A DNA stretch of 64,000 nucleotides from Streptomyces endocoffeicus (GCF_016741935.1 NZ_JAERRG010000017.1:62001-126000); one strand, 5' to 3'. Positions 1-8,124 are shown, counted from the first letter of the stretch. A program made the numbers and translations. The notes: generated by a model not told the origin, from the letters alone.

Positions 1-109
1 GACAGCGCGTCCATAAGCGTAGAACGGGGCCGCGGGAGGGGGCCTGTGAGGTAGGGCTCAGTGGTCAGTCGTAGGTCAGTAGTAGGGGAAGGATCAGGGA
101 TCGACCACT

Positions 110-129
110 AGTCGCGATAGATCGCGACT
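110..129. promoter_or_regulatory. Perfect inverted repeat upstream of the DUF1707 gene
   Basis: AGTCGCGAT and ATCGCGACT form a perfect 9-bp dyad separated by two bases. It ends 15 bases before the GTG at 145. This is the position expected of a repressor operator or a promoter-overlapping site. Which regulator binds is not known from the sequence. GGTCAGT also occurs twice just upstream (63-69, 74-80). Confidence 0.5.
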
Positions 130-144
130 GGGTACGCTGAGCCG

Positions 145-888
145 GTGGATGAGCAGCAGCCCGTGCCCTTGACCAAATCCGCCCCCGCTCCGGCGCCCAG
201 GGCCGCGTCGGCCCCGGCGCCCGCTTCTGCCGCGCCAGCTTCTGCCGCGCCCGCTTCTGCCGCGCCCGCGCCCGCGCCCGTCGCGGAGGCGGAGCTCCGC
301 GCGTCCGACGCGGATCGCGACCGGATCGCGGACATCCTGCGGGAGGCCCTCGCCGAGGGGCGGCTCCAGCCGGAGGAGCACGCCGAGCGGATCGACGCGG
401 TGTATCGCGCCAAGACCCTCGGCGAGCTGGAGCCCCTGGTGCGCGATCTGCCCACCGCTCCCACCCGCGGCGCCGCCTCCGCCGCCGCGCGCGACGCGGG
501 GTCGGGGTGGCCGCGCTCCCTCCCCGAGTCGGAGAACCTGGTGGCGGTCTTCGGCGGTTCGACGCGCAAGGGCCGCTGGCGGGTCAGGCGCCGTACGAAC
601 GCCCTGGCGGTCTTCGGCGGCGTCGAGATCGATCTGACCGAGGCGGTCTTCGAGCAGCAGGAGATCGTCATCCATGTCGTGGCCGCTTTCGGCGGGGTGG
701 ATATCAAGGTCCCGGAGAACGTCTCGCTGCGCGGTTCGGGCGCGGGCATCCTCGGTGGTTTCGACGTCACGACGTACGAGGCGCAGGATCCCGACGCACC
801 GGTGATCCACGTCACCGGGTTCGCCGTCTTCGGCGGTGTGGAGGCCAGGCCCAAGCGGGGTAAGCGGCTGAAGAACCTGCGAGCATAA
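145..888 (+). CDS. DUF1707 and LiaF-like C-terminal domain protein
   Basis: This 247-residue protein starts at a GTG. Residues about 10-48 are Ala/Pro-rich low complexity, including three copies of ASAAP. Residues about 50-102 match the DUF1707 pattern (LRASDADRDRIADILREAL, then AEGRLQPEEHAERIDA). The C-terminal 110 residues have repeated FGG turns (VFGGVEID, AFGGVDIKVPENV, VFGGVEAR). Such turns are typical of the beta-helical cell-wall-active-antibiotic response domain seen in LiaF-like proteins. No membrane segment is visible, so it is probably cytoplasmic. In such proteins the two domains are associated with envelope stress or regulation, but the function here is unknown. It stands alone, with a dyad in its promoter region. 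Confidence 0.8.
   Translation: MDEQQPVPLTKSAPAPAPRAASAPAPASAAPASAAPASAAPAPAPVAEAELRASDADRDRIADILREALAEGRLQPEEHAERIDAVYRAKTLGELEPLVRDLPTAPTRGAASAAARDAGSGWPRSLPESENLVAVFGGSTRKGRWRVRRRTNALAVFGGVEIDLTEAVFEQQEIVIHVVAAFGGVDIKVPENVSLRGSGAGILGGFDVTTYEAQDPDAPVIHVTGFAVFGGVEARPKRGKRLKNLRA
223..267 (+). repeat. Three 15-bp tandem repeats inside the DUF1707 gene
   Basis: GCTTCTGCCGCGCC(A/C) occurs three times in a row (223-237, 238-252, 253-267). It encodes three ASAAP units in the linker before the DUF1707 domain. The unit is in frame, so copy-number change would only alter linker length. Confidence 0.8.
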
Positions 889-1066
889 GCCCTGAAGAAG
901 GGGTGTGCACGGGGAAGTTCCGGGTGGGACAACGGTGTGCATAAGCGCGCGCACAGCGGGTAAGGCTTGGTGCATCGTCTCTCGTACGGCTGATGGGGGT
1001 GCTCACGGGGCCGTACACCTCGAGGCGGGCAAGGGTGACCACCGGAGCCGTCGTCAGGAGTAGACC

Positions 1067-1423
1067 GTGCTGCAACCGCATCAGCCCCTGCTGGAAGCCG
1101 CCGTGCCCCCGCAGCGCGTCCCCGCGCGGGATCAGGCCGGCCCCTGGCACTCGGAGGCGGTGTGCCGACGGGACGAGGCCGGGCTGTTCTTCGCTCCCTC
1201 CAAGGAGCCCACGGCTGCCAGGCTGTCGCGGGAGGAGGCCGCCAAGCGCGTCTGTGCGCGCTGCCCGGTCATGGTCGAGTGCCGGGAGCACGCACTGCTG
1301 CAGCCCGAGCCGTACGGAGTGTGGGGCGGGCTGACCGCGGCCGAGCGCCGGGTCGTGCTGGCCCGCCGCCGGCGCCGGGAGGCGGAGCTGCAGCGCGCGG
1401 TGCGGGTCGCCGCCGCCGGCTGA
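1067..1423 (+). CDS. wblI: WhiB-family iron-sulfur regulator (WblI-like)
   Basis: This 118-residue Wbl protein has the four cysteines that should ligate a [4Fe-4S] cluster: one in AVCRRD, then CARCPVMVEC. The family turn GVWGG follows, then a basic RRRRR tail that contacts DNA or sigma. The start is a GTG after AGGAGTAGACC. Wbl proteins bind the main sigma factor and tune developmental or stress promoters. The N-terminal 25 residues are a variable extension. Its place directly before glpX recalls the position of wblI in S. coelicolor, which is the only basis for the gene name. It is monocistronic, and a stem (1438-1471) follows it. Confidence 0.85.
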   Translation: MLQPHQPLLEAAVPPQRVPARDQAGPWHSEAVCRRDEAGLFFAPSKEPTAARLSREEAAKRVCARCPVMVECREHALLQPEPYGVWGGLTAAERRVVLARRRRREAELQRAVRVAAAG

Positions 1424-1437
1424 ACTCTTCGGGACCT

Positions 1438-1471
1438 GGGCCGGGCACCGCCGGGAGGCGGGACCCGGCCC
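1438..1471. terminator. Probable terminator between wblI-like gene and glpX
   Basis: GGGCCGGG (1438-1445) and CCCGGCCC (1464-1471) form an 8-bp GC stem just after the Wbl stop codon. The gap to the convergent glpX gene also holds short direct repeats of TCATGCGG and the 16-bp repeats at 1546-1588. Confidence 0.5.
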
Positions 1472-1545
1472 TTGTCATGCGGCGTCTGTCATACGGGGTT
1501 CGTCATGCGGGGGCTGCGATGCGAGGTCTGTCATGCGGCGTCCGC

Positions 1546-1588
1546 TGAACGCCGCCTCGGTTGAACGCCGCCTCGGCTGAGCGCCGCC
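1546..1588. repeat. 16-bp tandem repeat, about 2.7 copies
   Basis: TGAACGCCGCCTCGGT (1546-1561) and TGAACGCCGCCTCGGC (1562-1577) are followed by the partial copy TGAGCGCCGCC. It sits in the convergent intergenic gap just beyond the glpX stop codon. Confidence 0.8.
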
Positions 1589-1598
1589 GTCACCTCGC

Positions 1599-2630
1599 TC
1601 AGCTCGGCCGTTCGAAGTCGACCGAGGCGTAGGCGCGCAGCTTGGCGAGCCGGTGGGTGGAGTCGATCTGCCGGATCGTCCCCGACTTGGACCGCATGAC
1701 CAGCGACTGGGTGGTGGCGGTCTCCGCGCGGTACCGCACCCCGCGCAGCAGATCCCCGTCGGTGATGCCGGTCGCGACGAAGAACACATTGTCGCCGCTG
1801 ACCAGGTCGTTCGTCTCCAGGACCTGGTCGAGGTCGTGGCCCGCGTCGAGGGCGCGCTGCCGCTCCTCGTCGTCCTTGGGCCACAGCTTGGCCTGAATGG
1901 TGCCGCCGAGGCACTTGATCGCGCAGGCCGCGATGATGCCCTCCGGCGTGCCGCCGACGCCCAGCAGCAGATCCACACCGGTGCTCTCGCGCGCGGCCAT
2001 GATCGCGCCGGCCACATCGCCGTCGGAGATGAACTTGATCCGGGCGCCCGCCTCCCGGATCTCCTTGACGATGCCCTCGTGACGGGGGCGGTCCAGGACC
2101 ACCACGGTGACGTCCTCGGGGCTGGACTTCTTCGCCTTGGCGATCCGGCGGATGTTCACGCCGGGGGGCGCGGTGATGTCGACGAACTCGGCGGCGTCGG
2201 GGCCGGTGACCAGCTTGTCCATGTAGAAGACGGCCGACGGGTCGAACATGGTGCCGCGCTCGGCGACCGCGAGGACGGAGACGGCGTTGGCCATGCCCTT
2301 CGCGGTGAGCGTGGTGCCGTCCACCGGGTCCACGGCCACGTCGCACTCCGGGCCGGTGCCGTCGCCCACGCGCTCACCGTTGAAGAGCATCGGGGCCTCG
2401 TCCTTCTCCCCCTCTCCAATGACGACGACGCCGTTCATCGAGACGGTGTGGACGAGGGAGCGCATGGCCTTGACGGCGGCGCCGTCGGCGCCGTTCTTGT
2501 CGCCGCGGCCCACCCAGCGTCCGGAGGCCATGGCACCCGCCTCGGTGACCCGGACGAGTTCCAGGGCGAGGTTGCGATCGGGAGCCTCGGGGCTGACCTC
2601 TAGCTGGGACGGGAGATGGTGCTCGGTCAT
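1599..2630 (-). CDS. glpX: Fructose-1,6-bisphosphatase class II
   Basis: This 343-residue protein is collinear with GlpX family members. It hydrolyses fructose-1,6-bisphosphate to fructose-6-phosphate in gluconeogenesis, in the cytoplasm. Visible landmarks are GEGEKDEAPML, the metal/phosphate loop DPVDGTTLTAKG, a GVGGTPEG glycine loop and DLVSGDN near the C-terminus. Length is normal for an actinobacterial GlpX. The start at 2630 (MTEHHLPSQLEVSPEAPDRN) has AGAAAGG upstream on the minus strand. It is convergent with the Wbl gene and divergent from the DUF4245 gene, so it probably has its own promoter in the 180-bp gap after 2630. Confidence 0.96.
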   Translation of the reverse strand: MTEHHLPSQLEVSPEAPDRNLALELVRVTEAGAMASGRWVGRGDKNGADGAAVKAMRSLVHTVSMNGVVVIGEGEKDEAPMLFNGERVGDGTGPECDVAVDPVDGTTLTAKGMANAVSVLAVAERGTMFDPSAVFYMDKLVTGPDAAEFVDITAPPGVNIRRIAKAKKSSPEDVTVVVLDRPRHEGIVKEIREAGARIKFISDGDVAGAIMAARESTGVDLLLGVGGTPEGIIAACAIKCLGGTIQAKLWPKDDEERQRALDAGHDLDQVLETNDLVSGDNVFFVATGITDGDLLRGVRYRAETATTQSLVMRSKSGTIRQIDSTHRLAKLRAYASVDFERPS

Positions 2631-2809
2631 CGGAGCGCACCTTTCTGTACGGCGACGGACCGTGAGGGCCCCTCCGCCCCGCGAGGGGGATCAGGAGGGT
2701 GAGGGTGTTCATGACTTTATCCGCTGATTGGCTAAGTGAGCAGATAGCCCCACGCATGAGCGCGGCCCTGTTGCGAGGTGCGGCGACCCCATGAGGGACG
2801 ATAGGGGGC

Positions 2810-3358
2810 GTGGCAGGTATGCGTGGCAAAGAGACGGTCCGGGACATGGTGCTGTCGCTGGCGGCGATCGGCGTCGTCGCGGCGGCCATCTACCTCTTCG
2901 GTATCCCGCATGACGAGGGCCCCAAGGGCGCCGGGGTGAAGACGGTGAACTACCGCGTGGAGCTGGCCACGGCCCGCCGCGCCGCCCCGTACCCGGTCGC
3001 CGCCCCCGATCCCGGGACCCTGCCCAAGGGCTGGCGCGCGACCTCGGTGACCTACCGCCCGGCCGCCGCGGAGGACGGCGCGCTCTGGCACCTCGGCTTC
3101 CTCGACCAGAACGAGGAGTACATCGCGGTCGAGCAGAGCGACGGCAAGCCCGTGCCGTTCGTAGAGGAGGTCACCCAGCAGGCGCGGGAGACCAAGCGGA
3201 CGCAGCGGATCGACGGCAAGGACTGGGTCCGCTACGACGGCGACAAGTACGACGCGCTGGTGCGCACGGAGCCGGGCGTGACCACGGTGGTCACCGGGAC
3301 GGCGTCGTACGGGCAGCTGACGAAGATGGCCGCGGCGCTCACCCAGAAGAAGGGCTGA
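2810..3358 (+). CDS. DUF4245 membrane-anchored protein
   Basis: This 182-residue protein has one N-terminal membrane helix (about residues 13-31, MVLSLAAIGVVAAAIYLFGI) and an extracytoplasmic remainder. It matches the DUF4245 family, which commonly sits next to glpX in actinobacteria. Motifs include YPVAAPDPGTLPKGWRATS and WVRYDG. The start is a GTG at 2810; an internal ATG four codons later is the alternative. Function is unknown. It is convergent with the nitroreductase gene, with a shared terminator between. Confidence 0.88.
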   Translation: MAGMRGKETVRDMVLSLAAIGVVAAAIYLFGIPHDEGPKGAGVKTVNYRVELATARRAAPYPVAAPDPGTLPKGWRATSVTYRPAAAEDGALWHLGFLDQNEEYIAVEQSDGKPVPFVEEVTQQARETKRTQRIDGKDWVRYDGDKYDALVRTEPGVTTVVTGTASYGQLTKMAAALTQKKG

Positions 3359-3360
3359 GC

Positions 3361-3413
3361 GAGACGCGGGCCCTTGGGCCGGACCGCCGGTCCGAGCCAA
3401 GGGCCCGCGTCTC
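3361..3413. terminator. Bidirectional terminator
   Basis: A perfect 17-bp inverted repeat, GAGACGCGGGCCCTTGG (3361-3377) and its complement (3397-3413), encloses a second small stem, GGACC-gcc-GGTCC. It begins two bases after the DUF4245 stop and also lies downstream of the convergent nitroreductase gene. Confidence 0.85.
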
Positions 3414-3429
3414 ATCGCGCGTGATCGAG

Positions 3430-3459
3430 CGGTCGATCAGACCGCGGTCGATCAGACCG
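3430..3459. repeat. 15-bp perfect tandem duplication across a stop codon
   Basis: CGGTCGATCAGACCG is repeated exactly (3430-3444, 3445-3459). The second copy contains the TGA stop (complement of 3452-3454) of the nitroreductase gene, so the duplication extends from the coding end into the spacer. Confidence 0.85.
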
Positions 3460-4042
3460 TGGTGATGACGTCGCCGTAGTCCAGGCGGGGGCTACGGGGG
3501 AACCAGGCGTCCTCGCCCGGCTTGCCGATGTTGATGACCATCAGCGGGGTGTGGTCCTCGTCCAGGAACTCCTTCTGGATCCCGGCCGGGTCGAAACCGG
3601 TCATCGGACCGGCGGCGAGACCGGCGGCGCGGATGCCCAGGATGAAGTAACCGGCCTGCAGCGAGGCATTGAGCGCCGCGGCCTGCTCGCGGGAGCCACG
3701 CTCGGAGAAGAAGACGTCCTTGGCCTGCGGGAAGTGCGGGAAGAGCGCGGGCAGCTCCTCGTGGAACTCGTTGTCCGCGGCGAGGATCGCGACCAGCGGG
3801 GCGGTCGAGGTCTTGGGCTGGTTGCCCTCGGCCATGTGCTGGACCAGCCGCTCACGGGCCTCGGGCGAGCGGACCAGCACGATACGCAGCGGCGACTGGT
3901 TGAACGCGGTCGGCGCGTACTTGATCAGGTCGTAGATCGCCTGCACCTGCTCCTCGGTCACCGGCTCATCGGTGAACGTGTTGGCAGTGCGGGCCTCGCG
4001 GAAGAGCAGGTCCTGGGCGGCGGGGTCGAGAACGAGTGCCAT
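3452..4042 (-). CDS. Nitroreductase, malonic semialdehyde reductase (RutE/HadB-like)
   Basis: This 196-residue FMN-dependent nitroreductase-fold protein starts at ATG 4042 (MALVLDPAAQ), eight bases after the GAGG of GAGGTTTCTTCC. The open frame extends to 4087, but those 15 extra residues lack a ribosome site. Landmarks are FREARTANTFTDEPV (FMN phosphate contact region), YAPTAFNQSPLR, and the conserved interior LNASLQAGYFILGIRAAGL. RutE-like enzymes reduce 3-oxopropionate or similar aldehydes and enones using NAD(P)H. No rut genes are nearby, so the physiological substrate is open. A dyad at 4098-4117 may be its operator. Confidence 0.88.
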   Translation of the reverse strand: MALVLDPAAQDLLFREARTANTFTDEPVTEEQVQAIYDLIKYAPTAFNQSPLRIVLVRSPEARERLVQHMAEGNQPKTSTAPLVAILAADNEFHEELPALFPHFPQAKDVFFSERGSREQAAALNASLQAGYFILGIRAAGLAAGPMTGFDPAGIQKEFLDEDHTPLMVINIGKPGEDAWFPRSPRLDYGDVITTV

Positions 4043-4097
4043 GGAAGAAACCTCTGCATAAGCGGGGATATCGCTGACGGGCTCCACTGTACGACGC

Positions 4098-4117
4098 TTA
4101 GATTAATGTTCAACTAA
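4098..4117. promoter_or_regulatory. AT-rich dyad upstream of nitroreductase
   Basis: TTAGATTAATGTTCAACTAA is an imperfect palindrome (14 of 20 positions symmetric) about 55 bp upstream of the nitroreductase start. It stands out in a very GC-rich surround. The spacing and TTGAAC-type half sites resemble MarR or HxlR operators, which is an inference from form only. Confidence 0.4.
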
Positions 4118-4595
4118 AAAGCTGGTGTGGGGTGGGGAAGGTGCGCTGAATCACAATGCGAAGCCCGGCGGAGCCGGTTGAGCGCGGTGGATCGGGTCCC
4201 GCCGGTGGGCGGCGCCCGACGAGCCCAGCCTCCCGCCGCGTCGGCGGGCGCGGGCGCCCCGCCTCCGCCGGACCCGTTGCGGGCCGCCGGAGGACGGCGC
4301 GATCGAGTGCGGCCGGTCGAAGGGGCAAGGCCGACAGCGACCGATCGATACCGAACGCCGATCAAGCGCGGCCAGCCGACGGCGAGCGCCGGTGGAGCGC
4401 GGCCGGTCGCGGCCGGTCGAGGCCCGCCGGTGGGCGGCGCGATCGAGTGGTGCCGGTTCGACGGCGTGCAAGGTCAGCGGCGGCCGGCGGTAAGCGATGG
4501 GCGGCGGCCGGTCAGCTCTCGGCGGGGTTCTCCGTGCCCTCGCCGGATGGGGCACCGACCGCGGCCTTCGACGGCGGGTGCCGGACGGTGTGCGG
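4118..4595. other. GC-rich non-coding spacer with degenerate repeats
   Basis: No convincing gene is visible in these 478 bases. All open frames are compositional and Arg/Pro/Ala-rich without any domain. The sequence repeats variants of GGCCGGTCGA and the block CCCGCCGGTGGGCGGCGC (near 4197 and 4424). It may be a decayed gene or an expanded spacer. Confidence 0.5.
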
Positions 4596-4922
4596 TCAGC
4601 CCTCCCCGGCGCTCTCCGCTTCCTCGGCGCCTTCGGCGCCCTTCGCGCCTTCGTCGTCCGCCAGCGCCGCGTCCAGCCGGGCCCTCGCGCCCTCCAGCCA
4701 GTGGCGGCAGACCTTTGCCAGCTCCTCGCCGCGCTCCCACAGCGCCAGCGACTCCTCCAGGCTGGTGCCGCCCGCCTCCAGGCGGCGGACCACCTCGACC
4801 AGCTCGTCCCGCGCCTGCTCATAGCCGAGCGTGGTCTCCGCCCGCGCGCTCTGCCCAGCCTGCCCGTCCGTCTGCCCGTTCGTCTGCCCGTCCGGCCCGG
4901 TCTGCTCGTCCGTCTTCGCCAT
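4596..4922 (-). CDS. xseB: Exodeoxyribonuclease VII small subunit
   Basis: This 108-residue XseB has the core LGYEQARDELVEVVRRLEAG, TSLEESLALWERGEELAKVC and HWLEGARARL at residues about 32-86. The flanking tails are low complexity. The N-terminus repeats GQTNGQTDGQ; the C-terminus is acidic Ala/Glu-rich. The start ATG at 4922 was chosen because the domain begins soon after it; upstream frame content belongs to xseA. It forms the small subunit of the ssDNA exonuclease used in mismatch repair. Only 10 bp separate it from xseA, in the usual operon order. Confidence 0.93.
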   Translation of the reverse strand: MAKTDEQTGPDGQTNGQTDGQAGQSARAETTLGYEQARDELVEVVRRLEAGGTSLEESLALWERGEELAKVCRHWLEGARARLDAALADDEGAKGAEGAEEAESAGEG

Positions 4923-4932
4923 ACCCCTCACC

Positions 4933-6153
4933 CTATTCAGCGGGTCCGACAGCGACCCGCACCCGGAACTCGCCCTCGGAGACCCGCGCCCGCAGCTCCT
5001 CGCCCTCCGCGACCTCCTCGGCCGCCCGCACCACCGAGCCGTCGGGGTGCTGGAGCACCGCATAGCCGCGGCGCAGCGTCGCGGCGGGGGAGAGCGCCAC
5101 CACCCGCGCCTGGGTGTGGGTCAGCTCGGAGTCGGCCCGGTCGAGCAGATGGCCCAGGCAGCGGCGGGCGCGCTCCAGCACCGCCGTGATCCGCTCCTCG
5201 CGCTCGTCCACCATGCGGTGCGGCTCCCGCATGCACGGCCGGGCCAGCGCGGCGGCGAGCCCCCGCTCCTCCCGGTCCAGTAGCCCGTGCACACTGCGCA
5301 GCGCCCGCTCCCGCAGCTGCTGGACGCGCATCAGCTCCTCGCCCACGTCCGGCACGATCTTCTTCGCCGCGTCCGTGGGCGTGGAGGCGCGCAGATCGGC
5401 GACCAGGTCCAGCAGCGGCGAGTCCGGCTCGTGGCCGATCGCGGAGACCACCGGCGTACGGCACGCGGCCACCGCCCGGACCAGCTGTTCGTCCGAGAAC
5501 GGCAGCAGGTCCTCCACGCTGCCGCCGCCGCGCGCCACCACGATCACGTCCACCTCGGGCAGCGCGTCGAGCTCCTTGACGGCCTCGATCACCTGCGGCA
5601 CCGCGTGCACCCCCTGCACGGCCACATTGCGCACCTCGAAGCGGACGGCGGGCCAGCGCAGCCGCGCGTTCTCCAGCACATCGCGCTCGGCGGCCGAGGC
5701 GCGCCCGCAGACCAGCCCTATCAGCTGCGGCAGAAACGGCAGCGGCTTCTTACGGTCGGCAGCGAACAGCCCCTCCGCCGCCAGCCCCTTCTTCAACTGC
5801 TCCAGGCGCGCGAGCAGCTCGCCCACGCCCACCGGGCGGATCTCGGCGGCCCGCAGGGACAGCTGGCCCCGCGGCGCGTACCACTCCGGTTTGGCGTGCA
5901 CCACGACCCGCGCACCTTCGGTGACCGTGTCCGCGATCTTGTCGAAGACGGCGCGGAAGCAGGTGACGGTCAGCGAGATGTCGTAACTGGGGTCGCGCAG
6001 GGTCAGGAACACCACACCGGCGCCGGGGCGCCGGGACAGCTGGGTGATCTGCCCCTCGACCCAGACCGCGCCGAGCCGGTCGATCCAGCCCCCGATCAGC
6101 CGGGACACCTCGCCGACCGGGATCGGCGCCTCCGCGGACGTGTTGACAGCCAT
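4933..6153 (-). CDS. xseA: Exodeoxyribonuclease VII large subunit
   Basis: This 406-residue XseA carries an N-terminal OB-fold (VGEVSRLIGGWIDRLGAVWV, then GQITQLSRRP). The catalytic domain follows with VIVVARGGGSVEDLLPF and SAIGHEPDSPLLDLVADLRA, then a long helical region and a C-terminal GYAVLQHPDGS segment. The catalytic subunit degrades ssDNA to oligonucleotides. The start is ATG 6153 (MAVNTSAEAPIPVGE). A 53-residue upstream extension is Trp/Arg-rich, lies in tandem repeats, and was rejected. It is divergent from ispH. Confidence 0.95.
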   Translation of the reverse strand: MAVNTSAEAPIPVGEVSRLIGGWIDRLGAVWVEGQITQLSRRPGAGVVFLTLRDPSYDISLTVTCFRAVFDKIADTVTEGARVVVHAKPEWYAPRGQLSLRAAEIRPVGVGELLARLEQLKKGLAAEGLFAADRKKPLPFLPQLIGLVCGRASAAERDVLENARLRWPAVRFEVRNVAVQGVHAVPQVIEAVKELDALPEVDVIVVARGGGSVEDLLPFSDEQLVRAVAACRTPVVSAIGHEPDSPLLDLVADLRASTPTDAAKKIVPDVGEELMRVQQLRERALRSVHGLLDREERGLAAALARPCMREPHRMVDEREERITAVLERARRCLGHLLDRADSELTHTQARVVALSPAATLRRGYAVLQHPDGSVVRAAEEVAEGEELRARVSEGEFRVRVAVGPAE

Positions 6154-6187
6154 GACGGTGAGCGTATCGGCCACCACCGACAGCGGC

Positions 6188-6270
6188 GGGGGCCATCGCC
6201 CACACCAGGGGGCCATCGCCCACACCAGGCAGGGGATCGTCGCCCACACCAGGGGCCATCGCCTCCACCA
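6188..6270. repeat. 20-bp tandem repeats in the xseA-ispH promoter region
   Basis: GGGGGCCATCGCCCACACCA occurs twice perfectly (6188-6207, 6208-6227). Two degenerate copies follow up to 6270. The array fills much of the 157-bp divergent spacer. Confidence 0.85.
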
Positions 6271-6310
6271 ACCGACGGACCCCGCGGTCATCGCCCCTAC
6301 CATGGGGGAC

Positions 6311-7336
6311 ATGACTGCAACCTCCGCCCGCCGGGTCCTGCTCGCGGCCCCCCGTGGCTACTGTGCCGGTGTCGACCGAGCCGTGATCGCCGTCGAGAAG
6401 GCCCTGGAGCAGTACGGCGCGCCGATCTACGTGCGCAAGGAGATCGTCCACAACAAGTACGTCGTCCAGACCCTGGAGAAGAAGGGCGCCATCTTCGTCG
6501 ACGAGACGGAGGAGGTGCCCGAGGGCTCCATCGTGATCTTCTCGGCGCACGGTGTCGCGCCGGTGGTCCACGAGGAGGCCGCCACGCGCAAGCTGGCCAC
6601 CATCGACGCCACCTGTCCTCTGGTCACCAAGGTCCACAAGGAAGCAGTCCGGTTCGCCAAGGAGGACTACGACATCCTCCTGATCGGCCATGAAGGCCAT
6701 GAAGAGGTCATCGGCACCAGCGGTGAGGCCCCCGAGCACATCACCCTGGTCGACGGCCCCGACGATGTGAAGAACGTCGAGGTGCGGGACGAGTCCAAGG
6801 TCGTCTGGCTCTCCCAGACCACCCTCTCGGTCGACGAGACCATGGAGACCGTGGACGCGCTCAAGGAGCGCTTCCCGCGGCTCATCAGCCCGCCCAGCGA
6901 CGACATCTGCTACGCCACGCAGAACCGCCAGATCGCCATCAAGCAGGTGGCCGCCGAGTCCGACTTGGTGATCGTGGTCGGCTCCAAGAACTCCTCCAAC
7001 TCGGTGCGGCTGGTGGAGGTCGCCCTCGGCGCGGGCGCCAAGGCGGGCCATCTGGTCGACTACGCGAGCGAGATCGACGAGGCATGGCTGGAGGGCGTCA
7101 GCACGGTCGGCGTGACCTCGGGCGCCTCCGTTCCGGACGTGCTCGTCGAGGGTGTCCTGGAGTGGCTGGCCGAGCGCGGCTTCGGCGATGTCGAGGTCGT
7201 CCAGCCCATGCAGGAGTCGCTGACCTTCTCGCTGCCCAAGGAGCTGCGCCGGGACCTGCGCGCCGAGGCCGCCGCGGCCTCCGGTGAGCAGGAAGCGTCG
7301 GCGTCCGCCGCCCGGCCGGAGGGGTCGCAGCTGTGA
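6311..7336 (+). CDS. ispH: 4-hydroxy-3-methylbut-2-enyl diphosphate reductase
   Basis: This 341-residue IspH (LytB) makes IPP and DMAPP in the last step of the MEP isoprenoid pathway. The three cluster cysteines are visible in RGYCAGVDRAV, DATCPLVTKVH and DDICYATQNRQ. Substrate motifs SAHGVAP, GHEGHEEVIGTSGEA and SKNSSNSVRLVEVA are present. ATG 6311 follows GGGGGA at good spacing; an in-frame ATG at 6302 is a less likely start. The last 25 residues are a variable Ala/Glu-rich tail. Its stop overlaps the GTG of ppgK by four bases (GTGA), implying coupled translation. Confidence 0.96.
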   Translation: MTATSARRVLLAAPRGYCAGVDRAVIAVEKALEQYGAPIYVRKEIVHNKYVVQTLEKKGAIFVDETEEVPEGSIVIFSAHGVAPVVHEEAATRKLATIDATCPLVTKVHKEAVRFAKEDYDILLIGHEGHEEVIGTSGEAPEHITLVDGPDDVKNVEVRDESKVVWLSQTTLSVDETMETVDALKERFPRLISPPSDDICYATQNRQIAIKQVAAESDLVIVVGSKNSSNSVRLVEVALGAGAKAGHLVDYASEIDEAWLEGVSTVGVTSGASVPDVLVEGVLEWLAERGFGDVEVVQPMQESLTFSLPKELRRDLRAEAAAASGEQEASASAARPEGSQL

Positions 7337-8124
7337 CGTACGGCCAGGGGGACACGGGGGCGTCCGCGGCGAAGGTGTTCGGCATCGACATCGGCGGTTC
7401 GGGCATCAAGGGCGCCCCGGTGGACCTGGACCGGGGTGAGCTCGCCCAGGACCGCCATAAGGTGCTCACCCCACATCCGTCCACGCCCGAGGCGGTCCTG
7501 GACGGTGTGGTGGAGGTCGTCCGGTACTTCCACTGGTCAGGGCGGCCGGTCGGGGTGACCTTCCCGGGTGTGGTGAAGAACGGTGTCACCCTTACCGCCG
7601 CGAATGTCGACAAGAGCTGGATCGGCACCGATCTGGCGTCGCGCCTCACCGAGCGGCTGGACTGCCCGGTCACAGTGTTGAACGACGCCGACGCGGCCGG
7701 GGTCGCGGAGGCGACGTTCGGCGCCGCCCGCGGCATCAAGGGCACCGTGATCGTGCTCACCCTCGGCACCGGCATCGGCAGCGCGGTCTTCACCGACGGG
7801 CATCTGCTCACCAACACCGAGCTGGGCCATCTGGAGCTGGACGGCCACGAGGCGGAGAAGCGGGCCTCGACCAAGGTCAAGGACGACCACGAGCTCAGCT
7901 GGTCGCACTGGGCGCGCCGGGTGCAGAAGTACCTCCATCACCTGGAGATGCTCTTCTCTCCCGAGCTCTTCGTGCTGGGCGGCGGGGTGAGCCGTAAGGC
8001 GGACAAGTTCCTGCCGCTGATCGAGGGCGTCAGGGCCGAGATCGTGCCGGCGCAGCTTCAGAACAACGCGGGGATCGTGGGTGCCGGGATGGCCGCGGCC
8101 GCTGCTGCCGGCGACGCCGGGTGA
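7333..8124 (+). CDS. ppgK: Polyphosphate glucokinase
   Basis: This 263-residue ROK-family kinase phosphorylates glucose with polyphosphate and/or ATP. Motifs are FGIDIGGSGIKGAPVDL (phosphate loop), TFPGVVKNGV, LNDADAAGVAEATFG (catalytic Asp), LTLGTGIGSAVF and NTELGHLELDG. The NTELGHLELDGHEAEKRAS stretch is characteristic of PpgK rather than the zinc-motif glucokinases. The GTG start overlaps the ispH stop. Its 3' end overlaps the convergent DUF6542 gene by 95 bp. Confidence 0.94.
   Translation: MTYGQGDTGASAAKVFGIDIGGSGIKGAPVDLDRGELAQDRHKVLTPHPSTPEAVLDGVVEVVRYFHWSGRPVGVTFPGVVKNGVTLTAANVDKSWIGTDLASRLTERLDCPVTVLNDADAAGVAEATFGAARGIKGTVIVLTLGTGIGSAVFTDGHLLTNTELGHLELDGHEAEKRASTKVKDDHELSWSHWARRVQKYLHHLEMLFSPELFVLGGGVSRKADKFLPLIEGVRAEIVPAQLQNNAGIVGAGMAAAAAAGDAG

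Noticed and set aside
4127..5065. 312-codon Pro/Ser/Arg-rich frame over the xseB region
   Set aside because: Low complexity and antisense to xseB; no ribosome site or domain.
6154..6312. Longer N-terminus of XseA
   Set aside because: The extension is translated tandem repeat, rich in Trp and Pro. Family members begin at the OB-fold near MAVNTSAEAP.
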